64,000 bases of DNA. It comes from Pseudoscleropodium purum. Its lineage: Eukaryota; Streptophyta; Bryopsida; Hypnales; Brachytheciaceae. The notes beneath the pieces are model-generated. The model was not told where the DNA came from and ran no database searches. It was given only the letters and a program-made list of their open reading frames with translations. The stretch lies in assembly GCA_963969395.1 (NCBI GenBank), contig OZ017800.1:15532479-15596478 (forward strand), given 5' to 3'. This document shows, piece by piece, positions 35,701 through 47,100 of the stretch (positions are counted from its first letter, which is position 1; every line of letters begins with the position of its first letter). The position numbers and the translations under genes are program-made.

Positions 35701-37016
35701 CCCCAAAGCCAGGTCATTGCTCTTTTATTACCCTTTCCAGAGATCAGTTGGTGACATGTTGATCATGTTCAGGCAGATTTGGGGCAATACAGATCAATTT
35801 TGTCTTTTCCTAAATAGAGAAAGAGCAGGCTATGAAGCTGCTGCAGAATATTGGCAAAGTCTGGTCGGCAATTACTTTCGCTGACCATTGACCGAGGTGA
35901 CAGAAATTTGTCTCTTGAGCCCTTCGTCTTTGTCAGAATATTGAAGTACTTGCGCTGATGCTGAAGGACCTTCCTCCACTATCCCTGTGCAGAACAAATA
36001 TCTGTAAATGGAAAGAAGGGCAAAAAGGTTGCACAAGTCACGCCAGTGGGCAAGGAACCAGATTCCCAAACCCCCACTGACAAGGGACTAAAGCCAGCTA
36101 AGGTAAGCTTCTCTAGGTTGAGTGGTTAGATCTTCAAACATGTTATGTCCAGGTTGGGTTCTGATGCATTAGTTTTATTTTGGTGAACACGATATCTTTT
36201 TATCTTGTTTGGCCTGCAGGAGAGCTAGAATACTCAGTTGTATTTTTTGAAATAGAAAGTTGCTTCAGCTGTACGAGTATTTGGCGCGTTTTAGAAGGAT
36301 CACTTCACGCTGTGAATCTGAGCCATTTAACTCTGCGGTCTTCTACTGTCTTTTTGTATTTCGAAAGAGGTTGCACTGTCTTCTCAGCGGAAGTAAGCGT
36401 GTTAGGTTCACTGGAATAGCTGACTTGTGAACATCTCTTGAATGATAGGCACCAAAGGGAACTCCTGCTGCGCCACCTTCAACTCCTGTCTCTGTGAAAA
36501 AGATTGGAGATCACAAGTGCGCCAGCTGTGATAGGTAAATTCTTTGCAACAATATGGTTGTTAGAGGCTTCCCATGTTACAGCAATGCAATAATTAAGGC
36601 ACTAGCGGATTCTGTACGTGTCTGAATTATTTTTTAGCGTTGTGCACGTCCGTCTTGTCCTCAGTGAAGGATGCAATGATTACCCTCTAATCTTGTTAGT
36701 CTGAGCCGTAAATACCTGAGGAGTCGCATCATTCAAATTTTCTGAGAATCCAGTCATTTCTCTTCTTTTTTTCATTTTGAATTATTAAGTTGGATTAGCT
36801 TGAGGAGCACTTTATGATCTGAGGCCTAAAGAGATTTTTCTCTATCCCCATTTTTTGAGCATTCAAGGTTCAGTTGTTCTGTTGATATTACTCTTTGCTG
36901 AATTTTACATGCTAAGTTTTACATGTTTTTCACCATGCTGCTTGCCATCATAAATTTGCAGGGCATTTACAACGGAATCTGCTCTCAGCCAGCACACCGC
37001 TGCCAAGCACAAATAA
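32754..37016 (+). CDS. HD2-type (plant-specific) histone deacetylase
   Basis: Exons: 32754-32766, 33696-33766, 33988-34210, 34365-34463, 34692-34855, a variable exon ending at 35147, 35388-35477, 35634-35712, 35993-36102, 36449-36534, 36962-37016. With the short form of the variable exon the product is ~356 residues. The N-terminus begins MEFFGVEV, the hallmark of HD2/HDT proteins (nucleoplasmin-like fold). His25 in LHVSQ matches the conserved His needed for activity in Arabidopsis HD2, and Asp73 in LDLVFD matches the paired conserved Asp. Next come alternating acidic tracts (for example residues ~105-120 and the exon at 35388), Lys-rich segments and a C-terminal C2H2 finger: CASC then HTAAKH, split across the last intron. 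HD2 proteins act in the nucleus and nucleolus on histone H3 and rRNA gene silencing. The first exon encodes only four residues plus one base, followed by a 929-bp intron. Confidence 0.92.
34980..35147 (+). other. Ambiguous, possibly alternative exon of the HD2-type gene
   Basis: The segment ending in an acidic stretch (DSESDDDEFDADDFGE) and a GTGTGT donor at 35148 looks like an HD2 acidic exon. The phase-compatible acceptors are at 34979 (good consensus, but adds atypical hydrophobic sequence) or 35066 (AATAAG, poor consensus). The AG immediately before the acidic residues is out of phase by one base. All phase-compatible forms (168 or 81 nt) are multiples of three, so inclusion or skipping keeps the frame. 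Confidence 0.5.
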
Positions 37017-37615
37017 GGTGGATACAAACTACACTAGAGGTTTGCTATTGCTGTGAATGATCTGGAGGTGTGAGTCTTTTGCACCCTCTTCTAAAGCTGG
37101 GGGGTGTTTTCTGAATCGACGCTGAGGATTTTGTATTAGAGAATTAATCTTAGCATGACATTTAGATCTGATAGAAATAGTGCTTTTGGTGAAAGTATTT
37201 GTGACCAGCATCTTGTTTTAGGATATAGTGTGTTGGAGGTCATTACAGGTAAGGCAGACGTGGTTGCCGAAAGAATATTCCACTCAAATTTTGATATGAT
37301 TTGGCTGCTGCTGAAGAGCATGGGAATGCTGCCGTTGCTCTACTCGGAGGACTGAGTTTTTTCTTGCGAACAAAGGTAGGACGGGCAAAAACCAAGCGCC
37401 TATCACACATGCCATTGCAAGTATTGGGGCACAGATTTGAAAAATCTATCAACTGAACTTCACTCAAATGCTATTTCAATGGCGCACTTAACCTCATCTG
37501 CAATTTGTCTATGTGACAATAAAATTCAGACTCACTTGCATATGAAGACTACAATGCTTGAGAAAACTGCTCACCCTGCCTTATATGTAGTACGGTTGAC
37601 CCTTTATAGCCCATC
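37017..37615 (+). other. 3' flank of the HD2-type gene
   Basis: Probable 3'UTR and downstream DNA. Open frames at 37155-37355 (+) and 37243-37467 (-) have no recognisable domains and are not retained in the duplicated copy at 50 kb. Confidence 0.4.
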
Positions 37616-38707
37616 TTTGTTTCCTAGGTGATGGGGATGTGATGAGAATCTATTGAATATTTGTAATTTTCACAGATTTGATGGCCATGAAATATAGAAA
37701 TGTAGAGAAGCGGTTGCGTCATCTGAGCATGCTCCACCGTGAAAATTGAGAGAAACCCTGATGTATATTCACGTATTCCTGAAGGCAGTTGTAGCTGTGA
37801 ATCCCAAGAGGGACGATGGCCAACAAAAGCAGTTGGATTTAGAGTGTATAGCTTATCTTCGGGAACTTCGCTATCCTTCAATTCGTCTGATTCTAATTTA
37901 CCGAAGTTGCTCGATTTTATATCTAGTGGTGCTTCCAGTACCACTAATGAGCTGATTTTCTTGAAGAATATTCATGGAGAGACTAATTTTGCAGTGTAGC
38001 TATTGGACTTGAGCGCAATGTAAAAATACACTTTGTACGCACTGACACAGGCCAAATCCACATAGTACACTGATATCCACATTTCCATTTTTCATAACGT
38101 CAAGTCAGTTGTAGAGCTTACACGCAGTAAAATTTCGATGTAACCCACTGTAGTGACAGAGATTGGGATCATTCCGACAGTCAATACGAAAACTTCAATT
38201 CTTAAGTCAATTCAAATACAGCAGGAATACCCAAATCATCAAAGACTCCCAAATCCCACTTGAGACCTTTGACAATCATAACTTTAGCATTCAATATCAA
38301 AATCACATTTTTCTTGGTGCATTCGAATCCTCTTCAACAGTCGAAACTAGAGAACAGAAAACAAAAATCAGATCGATGATTTTGATTATTCCAATGAATG
38401 ACAGAAAACTTGCTCAACAGCAAAAGAGGCAATTCAGACTGTCCCTCCCATACGTACATCGATCATTCTGCTTCTGCTCACCCGTAGTTCACTGCTCGAT
38501 CGCCATTCACCATATATGCACCAATTCAAACCATATATTTATATCCCGGCCATGGTCTTCCTATTAATTGAGCACTATTTTTGCACCAGCTAGTTTAATT
38601 TACTTACAAACTCCAGTTACTAACCGAGCTCAATCGATGTTAGTTAATTCAGCTCCAGTCTGTAATACACACTGTATATCGATCGACGATTATCGATCTC
38701 CACTAGC

Positions 38708-39109
38708 TTAAGACGAGAGGTCGAATTTGTCGAATTTCGTTCCCGCAGGTCCCGCCGTCGAGCACACTCCGGTGTCATTTACATTGAACCAAATCTGAAT
38801 GGCTCCAGTGTCGTTACACAACAACCCGTCTTGACAAGCGACCAGATAGTGCACATCGCCCGTCACGACATTCAATTTGGCCGACTCGAAGGTGTAGGAA
38901 TCGTTGAAGCTGGTCGCATTAAAAGTGGCGTTCGGAGTCTGACTGAGATCTTGGTACGAGGTTCCGAAACTGGGGATCCCATTTCCTTCAGTGCAATTGT
39001 TGTCCTGGTACAAACTGAGTTGGACGTAACGGTCGCCGTACACCAGCGCTGGGAGCAGCAGCAAGAAGCCCACCACAACAACAACAGAGGTCTTCAGGAG
39101 GGAGCCCAT
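38708..39109 (-). CDS. Small secreted Cys-containing protein SP1
   Basis: This intronless frame of 133 residues has a clear signal peptide: MGSLLK, a hydrophobic core of Val/Leu, and a likely cleavage after ALVYG (residue 25). The mature part begins DRYVQLSLYQDNNC and has Cys39, Cys92, Cys98 and Cys116, which would fit two disulfides. Six Asn-X-Ser/Thr sequons (residues 38, 60, 64, 69, 99, 111) suggest heavy N-glycosylation. It ends in GPAGTKFDKF, conserved in SP3. A TATAAAGG box lies on the minus strand at 39246-39253, ~137 bp upstream of the ATG, with an ATCG microsatellite in the leader. I do not recognise the family. An apoplastic or cell-wall protein is the most that can be inferred. Confidence 0.8.
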   Translation of the reverse strand: MGSLLKTSVVVVVGFLLLLPALVYGDRYVQLSLYQDNNCTEGNGIPSFGTSYQDLSQTPNATFNATSFNDSYTFESAKLNVVTGDVHYLVACQDGLLCNDTGAIQIWFNVNDTGVCSTAGPAGTKFDKFDLSS

Positions 39110-39118
39110 GGTGGTGAA

Positions 39119-39139
39119 TGGATCGATCGATCGATCGAA
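39119..39139. repeat. (ATCG)n microsatellite in the SP1 leader
   Basis: Four consecutive ATCG units lie ~10 bp upstream of the SP1 start. The SP3 leader has a similar run at ~54200-54215. In SP2 it is shortened. Confidence 0.7.
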
Positions 39140-39720
39140 ACACTCGTGAATTCGATCGTTTCAAGTACTGATCGAATAGATGGTGATACAACTTGGATGA
39201 GAGAGTACTACGTATTATGATCGAGTTGATGGCAATGTTTTGAATCCTTTATACGGGTTGGCAGACTCCTAACTTAAAATTCTACTTAGCTTCATTTGGA
39301 AAGATCGATTGGCACGTACTCTGTAGCTAGCGAGCCAGCCATGCTTGACCGATGATTTGATGTTACCAATGGCAGTAAAGTCCGCACGAAATCGATCCAC
39401 CACGTTCCGTTTGAAATAAACGGATCGAATTGAACTGTCTGCTACGTACGTATGAAAGTGATGCACGGCGAAGTCACAAGGATGGGAGCGAGGGTGCCTG
39501 ACGGCCTGCTGACGGCAGCGCTTCCCAAAGGCGGGATGCACTGGAGGTATGGAGCGGATAGCTCGCAGGAGATTGGTCTCCCACTCTCCCTCTTCTTTCT
39601 TTGGACAGGTCACCGACTCACCTCCTTGAGCTTGTGAAGAGCCAGCCGTGGGTTGATGTCACTTGGGTTAATCCACACAAAGCACTTGCACTGTTTGGGC
39701 ATCACACATTACGTACTAGA

Positions 39721-39744
39721 GAATGCGCCCTCCGGGGCGCATTC
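39721..39744. repeat. Perfect 10-bp inverted repeat at the edge of block copy 1
   Basis: GAATGCGCCC and GGGCGCATTC flank a 4-base loop, giving a strong GC-rich hairpin in an AT-rich setting. The copy-2 equivalent at 51780-51803 differs by one arm base (GAACGCGCCC). It marks the distal boundary of both copies. Confidence 0.7.
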
Positions 39745-41123
39745 TACCATGTAACAAATTAACTAAAAGATCAAGATCATATGATTGTATTTGTTAATGA
39801 ATAAATATAGATGAGGATTTTAGCCTGTTTTAGGCTTATGTACTTTGAAGTAGCTAGTTTTGACCTAAAACATCAAATACCTTTAGGGATTAAAGGTTTA
39901 ATTTTGCTAATTTGTCACACATTGGATTAGTTTATTTTTTAAAACTCTGGAGTATTCAAAACGAAACTTTAGTACTTATATAGGTGATCTTCAAGGGCCA
40001 CCTACCTTTGACATAATGTGACTATGCAAAGGGAACCTAAATATAAATAATTTAGACCCTTCAAGTTGCATGCAACTGCAACTCCCTTGCATGGATACTT
40101 TTGGACATCCCCAATTAATAAGTCTCTATTTTTATCATTGGAATTTCATCTCCATGAAGTTATTAAGAATGGCCAATTTTGAGGGAATTTTTTTGTTTTT
40201 GTTTTTCTATTTCTCATTGATTTAAATGTCATTTGTATCCATTTTCTTGCAATTTTAAACTTTTGTAGCTTTTCTATTTGAAAAATTCTTTTGGGCTTGA
40301 TCTTTCTAAAATATAATCTTTTTTGGGATCTAAATATTTTTCTCGAAATGCTTTATTGCTACTTCTTCAAATTGGGCTTTGACTAGAGTGTAGACCTTTG
40401 TTTATATTGAATGATCCACTTTCTAATAGAAATGGTAAGATATAGAATAGTGGAGTCTAAATTCTATTCATGAAGGAGTCCTTGAAGTTGGCCAATATAT
40501 TCTATTTGTGTCATATAAGAAAATATGGTGCAAAAAATAGCACAATAATTTCATAAAAAACAACAAGGAATAAATAGATGATAGTTCCTTGTACATTGCC
40601 ATTTAAAATTACTTTTTGGAAAAACATAAGAAAACAATCTAAGCAAAAACCATACCCTCTACAATTGCAAAATTCATTGAACTAAATTCCATCATGTGAA
40701 TTCCTCCACAAAATGCTCATCTATTTTCACATAAGTGTACATCACGTATGCAAAATAAATTCTTCCAACTAATAAAAACATAGAGACATGTAGATTTTTC
40801 TACTAGTATTGCAACATATAAGAGTGAAGTGTATGGTTTTTGAAAAATCTCATGTAATGTTGTGGTTACCTCAATCATATGTTTAATAGCAAGAAAAGAT
40901 TTTAATTGTTCCTACACTCTATCTCTAGACATGCAAAAACTTTGTAGACAAACTCATCTTAAGATATGTAGAGAAATTGAGTTGATGCTTCATATGTCAT
41001 AAAATTTTTAATTCAATTTAGAGTTTTAAACAAACTCACTTTTTTACTTTTTTACTTTCTTCTCAATTGTCCATGCCTTTTATATGTCCATCTTTGTTAT
41101 ACTAGACTTCATCAACAAGAATC

Positions 41124-41406
41124 ACATTAGAGAATTTCTAGGGGGTCGGGAGGGCCATATCAAGCAGTTGTACTCGGTAGTTCCCTCCCCTGCAATTTTG
41201 GGGATTGGTTGTTCTTGACCAAAAAGTTAAAAAAAAAAAAAAAATTCATTCTTCAAATGCAGAATAAATTTTAAAAAGAATTTTTCATTTTTTTCAAACG
41301 TGGCAATGTGATTGCCACGTTTGCAATCTATTGTAGGGTAGTTCCTGCAATTTGAGAATTGCAGGGAACTCACAGCCCTCCCATAGGTTGAAATCTCCTC
41401 TAATGT
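41124..41406. mobile_element. CATTAGAG-family MITE
   Basis: The left end CACATTAGAGAATTTC and right end GAAATCTCCTCTAATGTG are inverted matches. The next ~50 bp of each arm also pair (GGGAGGGC, GTAGTTCC, CTGCAATT). An internal perfect palindrome, TGGCAATGTGATTGCCA, lies near 41303, and a poly-A run near 41229. About 283 bp, non-coding. Confidence 0.65.
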
Positions 41407-44400
41407 GGTAATGTGCTTCTAATGAAGACATCTAAGAATTAAAAAATGGTAAAGTAAAGCAATACTTCACTTCGGTGCATGTGAGTGTTTTGATCTCCAT
41501 CCTTCAGACCAAATATACACAACCAAGTTCTTTGAAACTAACTCTATGGGTGAATTTGATTTGTAACAACAAGCTACCTTTTAAGCAATGGAGCTTTGTT
41601 TTTTCCTACTTCTAATTGACTAATCTATAAATTGTCTAATTGTAAAATGAATTATTACTTGTAATTAATGGTAATAATCAACCAAGCTCAAATATCATAA
41701 GTCAAAAAGAGGATTTGAAGGTCCCAAGTTGTAGGGTTGAATTTTTCCTTTCTGAATTGATAAAGAAAGCTTAATTTGACTTATTTTCCTAGGAGTTATC
41801 CGTGGATGAAATTTAATACTAGAACTACCTTCTAAAATTTCATCCGTCAATTTTAGATGATCTAATTATCAAAATTCAATTTTGATTTTTGGGTTATTTT
41901 CTATATTTTTATTTTCTTCTTAAGTTTTGGATTTGGTTTCATTTGATCAACTCTAGTTGACTTTCATCCTTTCCTATACTAATCTAACTTTTAGGGGTTT
42001 TATTCAATTTGTAGATTGAAAGTGATTTTGGAATTTGAAGAATATTCTCTTCAAGATTTTTCTTTTAGATTGTTCCTTTAAATGTTTTTTAGCCTATTTT
42101 CTAACGATTTTTACTACTTTAGAGGATTTTTGATCTTTTACTCTAACTCTTACTTGAGTAATTCTATCCTAAAGGGTTTGATCTTTTCTTCCTTCCAAGG
42201 TTAAATGCACAATTTTTTACCTTACAATAAAAGTATTTTTATAATAAGTTTACCATTGACTAGTTATCAAAAATTACCTTTAATCTTTCACCTTAGGATC
42301 GGAAGAGTTGCTTTTACTTGTTCCTTTTATTTTTGATGTTTTATTCTAATGTTAAGATTTTTAGAATATTCTTTGGATGAATATCTATTTTTCATCCAAT
42401 TTGAAGCTAAATTTATTCACTCACCATTTCATCAATTTTTACTAGATTTTTATGGTTAATATCTTTTTGAAGTACTAGGGAAATTTCCTATGGGTTTTTT
42501 AATTCTAATTATTCTTTCAAAATACTTCTAAAGGTCTGGTCTTAATTTTACCTAGGGTCCTAATTGTTAATTGATCTTGAACTTAAATGGAAAATTAAAA
42601 CACAATTAGCAAGTGGAGATGAAGCCCTCACCTTGACGTTGTCAATCAATTCATGCTCAAATTGTATTGTGAAGTCCATCCATTGGTTGTGCACGTCTTC
42701 CATTCTCTCCTTATTTTCGATTCTTGGCATTTGAGAAATTGGAAATTAGTGGATATTCTGCATTTTTCTTCCTTGTTCCAATTTTAATCATCTTTCCCTT
42801 CTTCCTAGCTTTGTATCCTTTTGGGGACCCTTAACACAAAACTAAATTGGAATTTTTGAGGGCTAAGTTATTTCTCCAACTTTCCAAAGACAAGAAACAC
42901 AACAAGACCTTTTTGTGACTAGGAAATTAATTGGAAGAGCAAAGCTCCGCCGTATAAGAGGTATTAACCTCAAATTCTTGTAAGAACCCCAAAGGAGTTT
43001 GTATGACACGTAGGACTTGAAACTCTTGGTTCCAACCCAAGATTTTCTAAATGACACCAACTAACACATAAATCACAATTCTCCACGTCAAGGCTCTAGG
43101 GGGATTTTCAACAAAAGTTTGTGAAATCCCACACAAGGAAATTGAGTAGAGGGAGTGAGCAATTCTCAAAAACCACAAAAAGATTAGTATATCAATCTTT
43201 CAAAAACACAAAAGATTTGCCCAAACCTTTCAAAAGGACCTCCACATCTCTTGAATGTCTTTGAAACATGAACAAAGAAGGAGCTAAGTGCTTCAATGTA
43301 ATTAAAAAAAAAAAAAGTGTTTTGATTCTAAAGGACCAAAAATCAAACAATGCCAACGGAATTGGTAAGGTATGAGAATGTACAAGAGTTTGGCATCAAA
43401 ATGGCCAAGCAAACAATGAAACAAAGAACAAGTAGTGGGTCTCAAACCACTGAGAGAAATTGGACTTAGACGACCCAAACACAAAATGAAAAGGGGTGCA
43501 AAGGGAGTCAGTGTGAGCCCTTTTGTACGTTTCCAAGGCTTCCCACTTACCTCCTTTTATTCTAAAACAACCTATGTAAACTAAAAATCACTAAAATCAC
43601 TAATTACTATACCTAATTCTACCGTATTGTTGAATGTCCTATAACTTTTGGAGAAAAACTCCAAATGAAAAATGGATTGTGCCATTAGCTTCAGAAGACC
43701 TCAATTAGTCTAGGACTCCCTACCTCCAACTTTTAGACAAAACTCCTTACGAAAGATAGAGTTTTTCATCCTAGTGAAAAAGGTGAAAAAAACTAAGTTT
43801 TGGAGTTTGTAATTTTTGTTAATTTTGACTAGCCAAGGTTGTCTGAAAGGCCCAAATTATAAGAAAACAATCAAAGATGACCTAATTTGGACTTCATATG
43901 CTCATGGTTTGGTGATCAACTCGCGGAATGTTTTGAAATTCCATTAAAATTTGTTGGTGCCATTAGTTCTGGTAGTTACCGTTGTTGGAATGTTGCGAAA
44001 CTTGATTAGGCTCTTATTTAGGTTTAAACACTCTATCCTAATTTTTAGTGTGATTTTACCATCACTAGATGAATTACTATGAATTTTTCATCCTTAGCAA
44101 TTTTGGTTGATTTTTTATGGAGTTATGTTCTGTAATTTGAAAAATTATGAAACTTTTTGAGTAACTTTTAGAAAGTCCTCAAATCCTTCATGCAAAATTC
44201 CAAGTCAAACTTACACTTTCTCAAAGAGAAACAAATTTACTTCTTTGAATTTCAATTCCTCTGGGGAAGAATCCTTTCTGTATAGGGAATTTGCAGGAGT
44301 TTAATTCCTTCGAAGAAGAATCATTCCCTTACTAAGGAATCTTGGCAATTTGACTACACCGTTACGCTTCTGGTATACTTTTTTTTGTTTTTTTTTTAAT

Positions 44401-45071
44401 AGTAAAATACCTTTCTTTTTATAATGACCGCATTCCTAAAGTAATTGTGGATTTTGTCTGAAAGGTCAATGTAAGAACTAATCTCCAACTTTGGCATTTG
44501 ACATGCAAATTCATCTCATATTATGTAATGAATTTCTACAATACTAGGAAAATCGATGAATCCTAGCTTACTAATTTTAGTCAATTCTGTTGCATGCACT
44601 TTGTTTAGTAACAATCCTTCAAAGAATTCAAACTAAGTGTTTTTCCTATATTTTGCCTCAGATTGGAAACTACTCTCAATCCTTTAATTGGCATTTAATT
44701 ATTCATTTAGGCTCTTTAAAGTGACAAAAGAAATTACTTATGATACTTCCAGGACCTTTAGAAGATTAAATTCTATGGATAGGGATTTCCCCCAATTCTT
44801 GTCTAAATCCACTTTTCGGGGCTTTGGGGCCATATTTACCCATAAAAATAAGAAAAAAGTGGGAAAAAAAATCCTGAGACCTAAATGACATTCACGGGGC
44901 TCATAGAGCAATAATCTACTCATGGCATCTATACAAAGCTAGGGAAGAAAGACAATACCCTTCACAAATTTTATGTTTGTTTTTTCTATTTGTTGTATAA
45001 ATCCTTTGTACATATATAAGAATTTATATAGAATCCCCTATTTGGTAGACCAGTGCATTATTTAGTGAAAT

Positions 45072-45278
45072 GGGGAATTTTGTAGAAATGACACCATTTC
45101 GCAATTTTGGATCTATTAATAGTTTAGATTGTGTAGTTTGAAATATATACCTAGATTTTAAATGACCTTTTAGTATATAGACCGCATAGTCTAAAATATA
45201 TACTTATCCTAAATGGCACTTTTAAACCATGCAATTTGAAAATGGTGTATGAAATATGCCATTTTAATGAAATTTCCT
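45072..45278. mobile_element. MITE of the GGCAATTTCGTTAAAATGG family, diverged copy
   Basis: The left GGGGAATTTTGTAGAAATG and right CATTTTAATGAAATTTCC are inverted partners and resemble the ends at 22701-22942. The interior is AT-rich and non-coding (~207 bp). Confidence 0.5.
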
Positions 45279-46690
45279 ATTTAAGCATAGAGCCCTATAC
45301 AAAATGTGTCCATTTAGGGGCTATTTAGGGGATGCTTACTTGCTTAGTAACACTTCACTTCTTCCTTGACAATGAAGAGGCACATTTTTAGTAGTAATTA
45401 GAAAAGTAGTCTTGTACAAAGAAATGCAATTAAGTTTTATACAACCCGTCTTATTAGCACAAGCTCTTTCATTGGAATGAATACCACATCAACTTTGTTC
45501 TAACAATTTTTCCTTTCATTGCAATAAGCATGGGATAAGATGCACATTAGATTATTGATGGAATTTTAGCATGTAGTGAGTCATCAATAGTGATGTTTTA
45601 TGATTAGTGAGGTTCAAAAAAGTATGTAGTATTCTATACTTATTGATGACAATATTTCAAAGTATACTAAGATTACAAATAACTTTTAAGGATGAATCTC
45701 AAAAAAAATTATATAGAGATTAGTACAATATGGTATTCATTCAACCATGCATGCATTCATGTAATTACATGTGATTCAAAATATAACATTTGTTATAATA
45801 TCATTTCCTATATATAGATTATATATAATTGGCAAGCTATATTGTAATCCATCAAACATCTATTGACATCGTGTAAATGTTACATAAGCTTTCAAGAATC
45901 AATCAAAACAAAATAAATTCAAAATTCAAAGCACTTGCTATCTTTGTTCAATTAGAAACACAAATTACAATAATCATGTTTCACTATAGCACCAACCAAC
46001 ATTACTTTGTTGGTTAGTTAGATTGAAAGGTCTACATATCTATTAATACCAAGAAGGATCTATCGATTTTCTTTTTGGTTCAGAGGAGGGTTTCCAGTAT
46101 TATTTTGCTGCTTAGATTTTGCTAGTTTTGCCATTTGTCTCTTGCAACTACCTTGTCTCTATTCTCTTAGTTCTTTTTGCTCTTATTAGCTTCTTTCTCT
46201 AACCTCTTTCTATCCTTCTCATTTGAAGGTTCTTCTTTTTAGGCATACACTTGTTGTGGAAACTCAATGTACAATAGGTTTTCTTAGGTATAGAGATTAA
46301 CTTTGAGTAGTCAATAAGGGTTTCAAATCTACATTTTGGAATGGAAGGCAATTCTTCACTTAGCAATATTAAGAATTCGGTAAGGTAAACAAATCAATAG
46401 TTGATCATTTAAGCAATTTTGCAATAGATTGTGAGTAGTATGAGGTGTAGGAATTTTTTCCATGTAGGAAGATAGGAAATATGAGGATTGAAAATTTTTC
46501 ATAATTTTTATTCCCAAAATTGATACTACCATGAATTTTGGGAGTCAAAAAATACTCATGATCTATAGCCAATATCGAGACTCTTCCAATTCCAATCATT
46601 CAAGTATTACTTTCCTACTCACTTCTTCCTATTTTTTTGCTCACTACTTTGGAACATGAGTCATAATTTTATTGGTTCCAGCCTTTCAAA

Positions 46691-47100
46691 CACTACTAGA
46701 GAGGCAATCAAAACTAAGAGAAAACCAATACATTTTTGTTGGATTTTGATTGACCCAACATAAAAATGATTTTTCTTCATCAAAGTTGTTTTTTTGGACC
46801 GCATCAACATATTTTATGTTGGTTCAATTTAAATCAATCAAATTTTGTTAGATGTTTAGGAATTTCAAGAATCTTATAGAATCTTTTGGAATCTCTTAGA
46901 AATCAATTGGAATTTGTGGGGATCTATTGGAATCTTTTAAAATCTTTTGGAAATCTATTGGAAATTTATAGAATTATTTAGAAAATTATTGAAAATCTAT
47001 TCAAATTTGTTCAAACCTTTTAAAAATCTATTGAAATATTTTGAATTTTTTTAGAATCTTATAGAATCTTTAAAAAAAATTCTACATCATTTGGGATTTT
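46691..47100. mobile_element. CACTA-like terminus with AGAATCTTTTGGAATC subterminal repeats
   Basis: CACTACTAGAGAGG at 46691 is followed by TTGTTGGATTTTGATTG and, at 46860-47090, by many variants of GAATCTTTTGGAATCT. The same order (CACTACTAG, then TTGTTGATTTG, then AATCTTTTAAAATCTC) is seen at 59444-59660. A matching right end was not found downstream. Confidence 0.5.

Larger units (their letters stand above)
37616..39755. repeat. Duplicated block, copy 1 (contains secreted-protein gene SP1)
   Basis: 37616-37860 matches 50090-50303 plus 50815-50860. 38790-39755 matches 50862-51813. 38250-39435 matches 53330-54543. The same gene and its 5' and 3' flanks are therefore present three times within 17 kb, all in the same orientation. 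Copy 1 is the most complete version. Confidence 0.85.
39756..46690. other. AT-rich intergenic DNA, no gene
   Basis: This is long AT-rich DNA separating block copies 1 and 2. It contains two MITEs (41124-41406 and 45072-45278). No exon-like frame was found on either strand. Confidence 0.6.

Noticed and set aside
38163..38567. 134-codon open frame in the 3' flank of SP1, partly similar to 53341-53643
   Set aside because: The opening codon is not ATG, and a length difference between copies shifts the frame. Duplicated non-coding flank explains the similarity.
39269..39613. Similar open frames upstream of SP1 and SP2 sharing CRQQAVRHPR and HPCDFAVHHF
   Set aside because: The match reflects duplicated promoter DNA. 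The frame changes between copies after a short shared stretch and there is no ATG at the copy-1 start.
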